Shown here one piece after another: positions 1 through 11,333 of a DNA stretch of 64,000 nt. This DNA is from Arthonia radiata. Lineage: Eukaryota; Ascomycota; Arthoniomycetes; Arthoniales; Arthoniaceae. The stretch is from contig PSQN01000003.1 in assembly GCA_002989075.1 (NCBI GenBank), forward strand, positions 1,864,340 to 1,928,339. Direction: 5' to 3'. Both the position numbers and the translations under genes were made by a program. The stretch's first letter is position 1. Each line of letters begins with the position of its first letter. The notes below the pieces were generated by a model, which did no database searches, was not told the DNA's origin, and was given only the letters and a program-made list of their open reading frames with translations.

Positions 1-2449
1 CCAGACACAGACTTTTTAAGTATTGCGTTATATCTTTTAAGCTAATAAACGTACTAGTATTATTTTAGAAACTAATTAACAATATACTTAGTAATTACCT
101 AGACATATTTATAACTGCTTATCTAAACGATATTCTAGTATACAGCTGTATACTAAAAGAATATAAAGAACATATTAAAAAGGTATTAGAAAGATTAGCG
201 CGTACCGATTTATAAATTGATATCGAGAAAACCTAGTTTTATTAACAATCCGTCGAATTTCTTAGATTTATAATTACCGAGTACGGTCTCTAAATAGAAG
301 ATTCGAAGATCTAATCTGTCTTAACCTAGCCTATACTAAAGAATATAAAACAGTTACAACAGTTTCTTAGTTTTATTAACTATTATAAGCGATAAATATC
401 TAACTTTAGTTAAATTACAGCACCACTGTCTTAACAGACAAAACAATCGATAGAATTCTTCTAGACGTAAAAAGAACAATTAGTATTTAAAGAGCTTAAG
501 AAAGCTTTTAAGATCGAGCCTATATTAGCAATATTCGATTCCAATCTACCGATTATTATAGAAATAGACGCGTTAGACTATACGATTGGAGCATATATAA
601 GTTAAAACAAGAAGAAAAGAAAGCTTAGATCAGTAGCTTTCTACTCAAAAAAAATGTTACCCACAGAACAGAACTATAACATTTACAATAAAGAGCTTTA
701 GCCATTATAGCAGCATTCGAGATATAGTAAGCTTACTTAAAAGAAGCAAACTATACGATTATAGTATATATAGACTATAAGAACTTAACTTACTTTATAA
801 CAACAAAAAAACTTAATTGTAGATAAGTTAGATAGTTAGAAACTATAGCTTTATACAACTTTATTATTACCTACAAAAGGGTTTTGAGAACGATAGAGTC
901 GACACTTTAAGCCAACGTCCCAATTACCTTAACGACAAGAAACACGTCGAGCACGCAATATTCTAAGAGCATAATAACGAGATTAGATACAATTAATTGG
1001 CTATAACAACTAAGTTTGTTATCGAACTAGACAGCCGAATTCTAGACATTCTAAACAACCCTAAGACCTACCAGAAAAACGAGAAACGACACCTAGGATT
1101 AACTAAGAACGATAGAGGCTACTACGAATTCTAAGGCAAAATCTATATTCCGAGGAATCTAATCTAATATATTATCGGTAACTTATACAATGACCCTACA
1201 AAGGGACACAAGGATATCGACAATACTATTAAAAAGATTATACGAACCTACTATATCCCGAGAATCTAACACTACGTCGAGAATTATATTCGAGAATATA
1301 ATATATGCGCAAGAACCAAGCACCCAAGGCATTTACTATATAGTAAACTATAACTACTAAAAATACCTAAAAGACTATAGTATACAGTCTTACTAAACTT
1401 TATTACTAAGTTGCTAACCTCTAAGGATCTACTTATAGAAGTAGCTTACGACGCTATCTTAGTTATATACAACAAATTTATAAAGTACGCATACTTCGTA
1501 TCTTACAAGGAAGCCAGCAATTTAGAACAATTAGTATATATATTCCTTTAGATTATCCTAGCAAACTATAGTTAACTATAAAGAATTGTCTTAGACAGAG
1601 ACCAAAAATTTGTCTTACAATTTTAAATATCTCTAATACAACAATTAGAAACAAAATAAAAGATGTCTATATTATTCTATCTACAGACAGACAGACAAAC
1701 GAAACAAACAAATTAAACGCTAGAACAATATCTCTGAGCATACATTAACTACTAGCAAAACGACTAGATACAATTATTACTAGTAGCGCAAGCAGCGCAC
1801 AACGATACAAAAAACAATATAACTAAGACAATACCTTCTATGCCTTATACGGCTATTACCCTCTTTAGGGTAGATAACTAGAAAACACTATAGAAAACGA
1901 CACTGCTACGCGAATAGCAACGAATATAAAAACCCTGCACCAGCATTTAAAGGCTGACAGCGAGTTTATTAATAAACGGACAAGAAAATAGTATAACAAG
2001 TTAAAAACTACCCTAAACACAGGCATAAAAGAGAGGGAAAGAGCTTACTTACTTATAAGAAACATAAAAACTATTAGACCAAGCAAGAAACTTAACTATA
2101 CTAAGACAGAACCGTTTAAAAGCTTACAGCAATTAGGACTCGTAACATTTAAACTTAAACTCTTAAAAACAATAAGAATATATCCTATATTCTACGTAGC
2201 GCTGTTAAAACTAGCCTACTTCTAAGAGGTAAAACGATTCAACCCAGAAATCCTTTCTAACAACTAAGAACCCGAGTATAAGCTTAAAACGATTCGAGCT
2301 TATAGACAATACCGAGGTAAACGATAGTATCTTATAAAATAGAAAGGATATTCTAAATATAAAAATTAATAGGAACCGAAATAAAACCTGACTAACTATA
2401 AAGATACTATTTAACGATATTGAAACTAGAATATTAGTCGGTCGTAGCA

Positions 2450-3015
2450 ACACTAACACCCTAATCTACTACCTAGTGCGCCTCGCCAATACTTAGGTTA
2501 CCTATAAACGAACTAGCCTACTATATTAGTAGCCTACTACCTAACTCTAGGAACGGATTATTATAAAAATCTATACTTAGGCTACTTAGTATATCTACAA
2601 TATTACTACTAAACATAGCCGCTAGCTATTCTTCCTTAAACAATATATTATTCTAATCTATTTTGTTCTGTACCTAGACGCACAACCTTTCGAGCTCTTT
2701 CTTTAAGTCTACTACTACCGCTTTAACAGCTTCGCGCTACCTTTTTGCCACACAAACGACTTTCTTTTCTTTCGCTAGACGCTTGCGTTGCCTCTAGAGG
2801 GCATTCGATACCCGCAAGTACTAAGAATAGATACTCCGAGCTAAAAATAAGTTAAACTAACACAAAAAACAAACGTAGAATAGAAACTAACTATCCTCTA
2901 ACGACGGACGAACGTTATATAACTTCTTATCGCGAGTATATATAAAATACGATGCCTTCCTAGACTTTAGAATACACTTCTTACTTAGGTAAGAGCAACA
3001 AGAACACGGAGGCAT
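2450..3015 (-). pseudogene. Antisense reading frame inside Gypsy G1, downstream of pol (copy 1)
   Basis: Between the end of pol and the LTR, the strand opposite to gag-pol carries a coding-like stretch. It opens at a Met near 3015 with a Cys-rich module (MPPCSCC, then a further Cys a few residues on). A Lys/Arg/Glu-rich segment around 2690-2800 looks helical, and a hydrophobic/polar tail follows to about 2450. The same three parts in the same order occur antisense in the other G1 copy (32740-33400), so this is a family feature rather than chance. Some plant Gypsy lineages are known to carry antisense genes after pol; I do not recognise this protein. The Cys spacing suggests metal binding, which is inference. 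It is a fossil, broken several times. Confidence 0.5.
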
Positions 3016-3176
3016 CTCTTAACTACAGACTTTAGTAAGAACGGTATTAATTTTAAGCACTTTATTAGCGTTAAGAGCCTTCTTAACTTTAAGCATAACA
3101 ACTTATAAAACTAAATCTACTATAGAGCAACAACGAGGTTTTAATGTCTCTAGGGCCGTCGAGGACGACTAGCCTT

Positions 3177-3186
3177 AAAGAGGGGA
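3177..3186 (+). other. Polypurine tract of Gypsy G1
   Basis: The run aaagagggga lies five bases before the LTR start at 3192. It is the expected plus-strand primer site of an LTR retrotransposon reading on the + strand. Confidence 0.7.
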
Positions 3187-3191
3187 CCTTG

Positions 3192-3641
3192 TGTTACGAT
3201 CTTACCGCATTAGACTAGTACAAGGCTAAGCGTAGCCAGCCTTATTAGAGTATTACATAGTATACCCGATAACTTCGATATAGCAACGTCAGTAACGTCG
3301 CTACGTTGCAATAGAATCCCGATTACACGACAAAGAGATTGTCGGGACCGTCGAATACAGAGAAACATACTTATGTACCTAAGACTATATAGCTAAACTA
3401 ATAACTAACCTTAGAATAGACTTTAGTCTATTAACTTAACATTTAAATATAAGTTCCTTAACTATATTTAAGTAACGTACTTTACCTTTTATCTACTTTA
3501 GTTAAGCCCCTCTTATCTTCTATAATCTATCTCGTCTCTCCTGCCTTTTAGTCTCTAGTACACAAGACACCCACCACCAAGGTCGACAAGTACACAAGGC
3601 AAGTAAGCCTTAGTTCGGTTCTCCTAGCGACCGGCGTTACA
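3192..3641 (+). repeat. 3' LTR of Gypsy G1, subtype 1 (450 bp)
   Basis: Starts tgttacgat and ends ggcgttaca, the TG...CA ends of an LTR. Its right ~255 bp (from the agactatatagcta region to the end) match the LTRs of 32100-39466 closely, while its left ~195 bp do not. It is therefore a different LTR subtype with another U3 portion joined to a shared R/U5 portion. No target duplication can be scored because another LTR piece abuts it directly. Confidence 0.8.
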
Positions 3642-4070
3642 CATTAATATTTACTACTCGCTAGAACGCTAATAGATACTAGCGTACCTTTAGCCAATAA
3701 AACCTCTTTTGCCGATAGCGGCTAAAGCAGGTACGTTGAACTAGAAAGCCGCGGTTATCTATAAGAATACTAGTAGCTATAGCGGCCTTAGAGGATCTCT
3801 CTTATATCTTAGACTATATAGCTAAACTAATAGCTAACCTTAGAATAGACTTTAGTCTATTAACTTAATATCTAAATATAAGTTTTTTAACTATATTTAA
3901 GTAACTTACTTTACCTTTTATCTACTTTAGTTAAGCCTCTCTTACCTTTAGTAATCTGTCTCGTCTCTCCTATCTTTTAGTCTCTAGCACACAAGATACC
4001 TACCACTAAGATCGACAAGTATATAAGGTAAGTAAGCCTTAGTTTGGTTCTTTTAGCGACCGGCGTTATA
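3642..4070 (+). repeat. G1 LTR fragment, subtype 2
   Basis: This piece begins about 40 bp inside the LTR type seen at 38995-39466 (read on the - strand) and runs to the LTR end ggcgttata at 4070. It starts directly at the last base of the preceding LTR, with no spacer. That suggests recombination between LTRs or a truncated insertion rather than a normal integration. Confidence 0.75.
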
Positions 4071-4359
4071 AGTACGTTACTTAAATATAGTTAAAGAACT
4101 TATATTTAAATATTAAGTTAATAAATTAAAGTCTATTTAAAGAGTAGCTATTAGTTTAGCTATATAGTTTAAGATATATAAGTATATTTCTTTATATATA
4201 ACGGCTCTAATAATTTCTTTGTTGCGTTGTTGGGATTCTATTATATATAGCGATATTACCGACGTCGCTATATTAAAGTTATTGGGTATCCTATATAACG
4301 CTCTAATAAGGCTAGTTGGGCTTAGCCTTGTACTAGCCTAATATAGCAAGATTGTAACA
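4071..4359 (-). repeat. G1 LTR fragment, subtype 1, inverted
   Basis: Reverse-complement match to the LTR at 3192-3641, from its middle (agtacgttacttaaatatag) to its outer end (gtaaca at 4359). Together with the preceding piece it makes an imperfect inverted repeat: both contain the shared R/U5 part but face opposite ways. The outer end abuts an older Gypsy pol fossil, which it interrupts. Confidence 0.75.
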
Positions 4360-6400
4360 CTAAGTTAATATATTTAACTCTTTATAGTTAATAGATAAAG
4401 TCTATCTTCTAGTTTCTAAATAAATAAAATAGTAAAAGTTACTAGAGAAGATATACTACTCAATAAGATTTATTTTTATATAGTCTTTAATTAAGCTTAT
4501 ATTTTTAGTTAATATTCTTCTAAGAGACTTATAACATAATAGTTTTATATTAAACTTTAGTTTAATCTTTAAATTTTATAATTAATATAGAGATAACTTA
4601 TTTACTCTATTTTTATTAAATTTATTTTAAAAAATTTAAAACTCTTTAGATAGTTTAAATCTAAGATCTATTATCTTTTATTTTTTATCTTTATAGAATT
4701 TTATGTTTTTTATAAATATAGAGAATATCTCTATATTCTTATACTTTACTAAGTATTAAAAAAGTATTACTCTAATAAAGTTATTAGGCTTAGTAGTCTT
4801 ATATCTTTACTTTAAAGTCTACTTCTATTTTTTATAGACTTTTTTTCTAAATAATACCTTCTAAGTATCTTTAGTAGATATTAATACTTTTTATTATTAG
4901 TTAATTATACTTATAGTATAGACCTTTAATTAGAGCTTCTTAATAGATAAAAAGTACTTAAGTATCTTAAATTTAAAAAATAGAGGTTTCTTTAATATAA
5001 AAGAGCTATTAGATATCTAGTTATTATTATATAATAGTTTAGTATTAACTTAAGTTAATAGTAAGTTAAGTAAAGATTTAAGTATTATTAACTAATTTTA
5101 AACTAGCTCTTATTTATACTTATAACTACTTATAAACTTTAGTATACTATTCTTATAGTCTATAGAAATAGAGTAATTTTCTAACTAGTACTTTTTTAAT
5201 AGTAACTATTATTTATCTAGTCTTATAATATAGAATAATATTTTTAAAATTTAATAGTTTTATATTTAAATTAAGGTAAAGAGCTCTTTTTTAATAACTT
5301 ATTCTAGTTAACCTTTAAACTCTTTTAACAGTTATAAACTTAGTTAGTTTTATTAAGCTAATCTTAAACTATTAATATATCTTTTTAGTAATATAATAAT
5401 TTATAATAGTAGTAATTTAGTAACCTATATCTACTATAACTAAAAATTTAAGTAAAGTTTAGTTTTAGTAACTAGCTATTAAAAGCTATATTTAGATAAA
5501 TAAGTTACTCTATATCTTAAAATTATTTTTAATACTAACCAGTTAAAAAGAAGAAAAAGTAGAAATATTATACTCTTCTAAATTACTATTATTACTAAGT
5601 CTTAGTCTCTCTAACTAAACTTTATAAAAAGCTATATATTTTTCTATTTAGATATAAAAGTCTTATTTTAAGAGTAATTCTTCTAATAATACCTCTTCTT
5701 TTAATACTTATAGTAAATAATATTTTTAGAGTTTTATTAACAAAGTTTATATTTATATTTAAAGTTAATTAATATACTATTAGAGTTATAAAGAGCTTAA
5801 CTATAGCTAAGCTACTAATAGCTACTAGAGCTATATTTATTTATATTTATAAAAAACAGTATAGTTGAGTATTACTCTTCTTAGTAGTATTTATTGAAAA
5901 CTTTATTTTATTAATCTATTAAATATTTTAGTTAATAAATTAGAGTTCTTTAATATAAATAGTAACTATCTTAAACTTTACTAGTAATATTACTTTCTTT
6001 AAAGATATATTAATTTTATTCTTTATATAATATAATTGAATAGGCTTATTAATATTTATTTTAATTATATACTTATATAATTAAGTATAAAACTTAAATA
6101 ACTCTTTTTGTTTTTAATATAAATTATAATAGTTTTCTCTAATAGTCTCTTTTTAAAATAGATCTTTATATTAATTTTTTAGAGTTTAATAGATATCTTT
6201 AAATATTATATTATTTATTTAATTTAAATAAGATTCTATATATTAAATTATAGTACTATTTAATTAAAATAAAATATAAGCTACTTTAGCTTTATTTATT
6301 AAATATTAGTTAATATTAATATATAACTTATTTTTTATATAACATATTTATAACTTAAGTTTTTATAATACCTTACTAGTAAAGATAAAAGAGTTAGATA
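4360..6400 (-). mobile_element. Older Gypsy fossil: gag, protease and start of RT
   Basis: On the - strand, coding-like sequence reads in the order expected of Gypsy. A capsid-like gag stretch lies at about 5950-6350, an aspartic-protease-like domain at about 5130-5480, and the leader and first part of reverse transcriptase at about 4360-4650. The copy stops abruptly at 4360, where the inverted LTR piece begins, so the rest of pol is missing here. It is not visibly the same family as G1, G2 or G3. It is extremely AT-rich and broken in many places, and by nesting it is older than the adjoining G1 LTR. The right boundary is approximate; I could not find its LTR. Confidence 0.6.
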
Positions 6401-9400
6401 CTTTTTTTAACTTCTTCTTTTTATTAATCTACTCTAAGGCTAGAATATTATTTTTGATTTTCTATAATTATTTAATCTCTTTAGAGCTAATATTTTAAAA
6501 ATAGTCTTAATACTAATTTTCTTACTTAGTTTTTTTTTAGCTTAAAGTTATTATAGCTTAACTAAGTTTCTATTATTTTTAGTATAAGAGATAGCTTTAA
6601 ATACTATAAAGTCTTTTAATTAATACTTAATTAGTTTAATAATAGACTTATTATTTAGATACTATTAAAGTTCTTAATAAAATTGTATATTTAGATTATT
6701 ATCTTTAGTTAATTATTTTAGTAATAATACTTAAGATACTATCTTAATTTATTAGATAGTAACTAGTAAACCTTTATACTTAGATAAAATTAATAATACT
6801 TTTTACTATAATAGAATCTATTTTATAAAGTTAGAATATTTTATATCTTTTACTAACTATCTTACTTAGTATCTATTAGTTATATTTTACTAAAAAAACT
6901 TGAATAGTTTAATAAATTAATATTATTATTATATGTAATATAATAGTCTTTAGTAAGTATTAATACTACTAAGATCTATCATATATATATATATATAGTC
7001 AATAGAAAAAGATAAGCTTTAAAATAATATTATAGATAATATTAAGATAAACTTATTAACTATATAGAAAAATAATAGAATTTTAAAGCTATAAAATAAC
7101 TATCTAAGAAGCTAAAACTACTATTTAAGTTAGTTAAAACTATTTACTAAGCCTTTATCTTTATCTAAATAACTAAAAAATAAAGTTCATAGAAGATAAA
7201 CTAAATAATAATTTAAGATAAAGAATAGTCTTTTTAATATAATAGATATATTAATAGCTTCTAAATATAGTAATTAGATAATTTAAGCTAATTTTATAAT
7301 ATCTACTATACTATAGAAGACTACTAAAGAACCTTTACTAAAATCTTTAAAAAGAAAACTAGTATTCTACTAATTCATCTATATATATATTCTTTAAGTA
7401 TTTAATATATACTTAGTATATACTATACTCTAATTAAATTAGATAGTAGTATAGTACTTAACTAGATTTAAGTAAGTACTAAATAGCTAAAGTATTTAAA
7501 TTAGAGACTCTATATATACTAAGAGAAATTTAAAGTATAATTTATTACTTTATAAAGATAAATTAGTAGTAATGTATAATAGTCTATATAGTTTAAAATA
7601 GTTATAAAGATTTTTAATAATGAAGTAAGAGTATTAGTAGACTATCTACTAACCTAGTACTAAAGAGTAAATCTTAATAGTTTAAATAATATTATAGTAT
7701 ATTAACTATAAAAAGCTATATAAGTAGCTTTTTAAGACTATTACTATAAGACTATTTTTTATACTTAAAGGTATTTAAACTTAATACTTAGCTATTATAT
7801 ATTAAAGTTTCTAATATTAGCTCTAATTATAGCTATAAATAAGGTTTTTAAACTATTAAGTATATAGTTTTTTATAATAGATTAAAGCTTATTAAAGAGT
7901 ATTAAATAAAAAATCTTCAATAGCTTCTTATAGTTTTAATACTAATAGTATATATAGTCTACTAGCTTATTACTAGTAAAGTACTAAGTTAATTTTATAC
8001 TATATATAAGATTAACTAGAAATTTACTTAAGATTAATAAGTCTTTTAAAGTTCTAAAGGTACAAAGTAGATAAAATTAAGAAAAAGAAAGAGTTTAGCT
8101 AAAAATAGTATTAAAAAGCTAAAAGATAAATAAAAAGTAGAGAATTTATATATAAGAGTATAACTAAGTTATATATATAGTAGTAAAGTAAGTTATGAGT
8201 TTTTTAATTTAGATTTTTCTTTAGCTAAATTAAACTATCTATATAGCTCTCTAGAAACTAGTATTAGATATTAAATTCAATTAATTATTATTATTATTAT
8301 AATAAGTATATTATAGTAGTACTTTATATAAGTAAATATACTAAATTTTTACTAAACTATATTGATAATAAAAGATTACTATATTTCTTTTACTATAAAT
8401 TTAGATACTACATATAGTTTCAAAGAAAGTATTATATATAGCTAGTAAGCTTTTATCTTTCAAAACTTACTAAATATAAGTTTACTTATAAGCTTAGTAC
8501 TAACATTGTAAGTTTATAATTAAAATATAGTATACTTATTAATATCTATAACTTTTAAGATAACTTGAAAATTTAATAAAAAAGTTATTATAAAGCTTAC
8601 AAGCTATATAAATAGTTTTAAAGAATATCTTTCTATTTTAAAGCTTTAAGTTAGTTAGTTTTAATAAGCTATATCTACTACTTTATATATTATACTTTAT
8701 CTTTATATGTATATATTAATATAAGTTTATAAGTATACTTTTAGCTAACTTTTTATAGTAAAGATATAATCTAAAGCTTATAATATTAATAAAGATAATA
8801 GACTTTAATAATAATATAGATATAAGTATAAGTATTTATATAAGAGATATATAATAGTAGAGACTTATTATATAATTATATATTAAATAAGTATTATAGT
8901 AGGTATAAAAGTATAATAAATATATAGTATATATAATATATATACTATATTTTTAGAAGTAAATAACTAGAGTAGTAAGGCTCTATAGTATAAAGAAAGT
9001 ACTTAGAATTAAGTTAGTAGTAGTACTTAGAAACTATATAGTATATTAGACTATATTTAAAGTACTCTTATAATACTATAGAGTACTAACTAGCTAAGTC
9101 TTACTAAAACTATAAAGAATCCTAAAAATATACTTAAATATAAAAAGTATATAATAAATAAAAGAGAAGTCTTAGGTATAATAAAGTATGAGCTTAGAAG
9201 TATAAAAAGTTACTAATAGTACTTTTAGTATAGTATTCTTAGGCTACTATTATAGTATATACTCTAAGTACTAAGCTTATAAAAGTAGCTTAATAAGACT
9301 AACCTACTATATAGATATAGATTAAGAAGATAAAATAGATAGAGAGTTAAAAACTTTTTAAAAAAATTTAGAAGATAATTTTAGCTAGTATAGTAGTCTA

Positions 9401-10712
9401 AACCTTTTAGAATAGTACTATAGAGATTATAATTTCTAATATATAGGCTATATTATAAGTATAGAGAGTAGTTTCAATACTAAACTTTAAAATTATTTAT
9501 TAAAACTTTTTAGTAGAGGTTTTAGAGATATTACTAAGTATAGAGATTAGCTATAGTAATAAGACTATAAATATAGCTCTATAAAGAGCTATTAAGTAGA
9601 GCTTTATAAAAATGTAAATAATATAAGTAATTTAGTCTTACTTTATATTAAAATTAGCTAGCTTCTAAGAAAATAAGAAGAGTATATATAAAAGTATAAA
9701 AATATATAGCTTACTAGTAGTTAAATTTCTAACTTAGCTTATATAGTATTAAACTATTTAGAAAGACCTTATTCTATATATAAGGCTCTATAATATTAAA
9801 GTATTTAACTATATTTAGATTAAAAACTACTTTAAGTATTAGCAATAGAAATACTAATAGTTAGTATAGTATAGAGCGTATCTTTTATATAAACTATAGT
9901 AAGAACTACTAGGTTTAGTAATACTAGTTATATATAGTCTTCTAGTTTTACTGTAAGAAGATTTAAATATACCAAGTATATCTTATAGTATATTTATAGT
10001 ATATTTAGTATATACTCGTTATATAGATAAATTCTAAAAAATTTATCTTGTAAGTAAAAAAAAGAAAGATAGTTTACTAGCTTAATTAGATAAGCTAACT
10101 AATTTTTATTATTTTAGCTATAAGAATTTAATTTAAAGATTACTTTTCTTTAGTAGCTAATAAATACTATAATAAAAAAAAGAGTATGAAGATTAATTAG
10201 AGTATATAATAATAGAATATTAGATTATATAATATAACTATAGTAATATAAATAGAAAAGCTATATAACAATTCTTTAACTTACTTAAGAATAGCCTTAT
10301 TATTATACTTTAGAAACTAAAATAGAATAGCTATACTAGTTTAATCTACTATTTAAAGCTATATAAATTAGAGTTTAATTCTAGCTTTTTAATAAGAGTA
10401 GTCTTTCTAGTTAGCTATATACTAGTAGAAAAGAAAGTAGTTTTTTATTAATTTAGGCTATATATAGTTTAGCTTATCTATAATACTAATATAGAGATAA
10501 TTAGTATAGTTAATAAATATAATTTAAAAAATACCAGTAATACTTTAGTAATATAGACTACTATCTATAGCATTCTTTAAAGTACTATAAAAACAGGCCT
10601 ATCTAAAGGCCTCTATATAAGTTTTAATCTATTTCTTTCTCTATTATAAGCTTTTAAACTATAGTATAGATAGGTAGCTATTATTACTTTTATAATTTCT
10701 ATAATTTCTCTT
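6401..10712. other. AT-rich RIP-like desert, no gene recognised
   Basis: About 4.3 kb of very AT-rich DNA with no open frame of useful length. A (TA)n run lies at about 6979-6998. Around 7030-8170 on the + strand there is a weak coding-like texture ending in a Lys/Arg-rich stretch (8040-8150). It could be the end of a decayed transposase, but I cannot assign a family. From 8900 to 9700 the sequence is rich in short tatagtacta-type motifs. I see no terminal repeats that would delimit an element. Confidence 0.4.
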
Positions 10713-10825
10713 CTTCTAGTATTACTATTTCTACTACTATATCTATTATCTACTATTACTAAGTTTACTAGTATTTCTACTACTTATTCTATTATTATTT
10801 CTACTACTATTTCTACTACTATTTC
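10713..10825. repeat. Degenerate trinucleotide low-complexity tract
   Basis: The tract is built of repeated tctactac / atttctac units directly beside the Copia LTR at 10826. It looks like a decayed microsatellite; nothing else is visible in it. Confidence 0.6.
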
Positions 10826-11333
10826 TGTTAAAAAAGGTACAGGGAAGAAGAAGGATACTACTACAAAGAGTAGAAAGATAAGACTAGCTTAAGACTAGTA
10901 CAATACTTAGGCTTAGTATAGGTACAATACTTAGTAGCAAGGAGAAGCTGTTATTATATTATCTGTCTTATTAGCTAGAATTCTCTAAAGGGATTCTAGC
11001 TTATATATCTAAGTTTAGCGGCCTGTATAGGACTTACTAGATATCTATTCTTTTAATAGAGGCTAGATAACCTGTAACTTACTACATAAGATAGTAATTC
11101 TGTCTATCTAAAACTATTAGTCTTTAAGTCTATTCTATATTGTCTTGAACTATAAGTTAGCTGTCTAGGATAGGTTGTACAATACTCCTTTTTGTCCTAG
11201 GTCCGGGCTACTAGGCCCGACCCTTTAAATAAAAGGCTTGTTCTATTTTAGACCGAGACAGCTGGTAGAACCTATTCGATACTCCGGGCCTCTAGGGGTT
11301 CCGGCTAACCAGCTAGTTGGTTAATTTTTAATA
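10826..11333 (-). repeat. Copia 3' LTR (508 bp)
   Basis: On the + strand it runs from tgttaaaaaagg to ttaatttttaata. It matches the LTR at 15728-16235 and the solo LTRs at 41410, 42192 and 43011 with mostly transition differences. A purine-rich stretch just inside it (about 11334-11345, taaggagata on the - strand) is the likely polypurine tract. Confidence 0.9.

Larger units (their letters stand above)
1..3641 (+). mobile_element. Gypsy LTR retrotransposon fossil, family G1, left-truncated by window
   Basis: This is the right-hand part of a Ty3/Gypsy element; its left part lies outside the window. In order it shows the end of reverse transcriptase (about 1-430), RNase H (about 480-960), integrase (about 1130-1900) and a basic C-terminal segment (about 2080-2380). 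These are followed by a region that reads on the opposite strand (2450-3015), a polypurine tract (3177-3186) and an LTR (3192-3641). The DNA is the same family, in inverted orientation, as the element at 32100-39466; the match is obvious by eye across RT, for example 1-300 against 35560-35800. The coding part is broken many times (dozens of interruptions), as RIP would produce. It is a dead copy. No absolute age is possible because RIP inflates divergence. Confidence 0.85.

Noticed and set aside
2211-2459. A - strand open frame of 82 codons in G1
   Set aside because: It is opposite the C-terminal part of pol, strongly hydrophobic and low in complexity, and is separate from the conserved antisense frame that starts at 3015.
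7030-8170. Possible Tc1/mariner or pogo transposase remnant
   Set aside because: There is only a weak coding-like texture and a Lys/Arg-rich end. No catalytic motif, terminal repeat or TA-flanked boundary could be seen.
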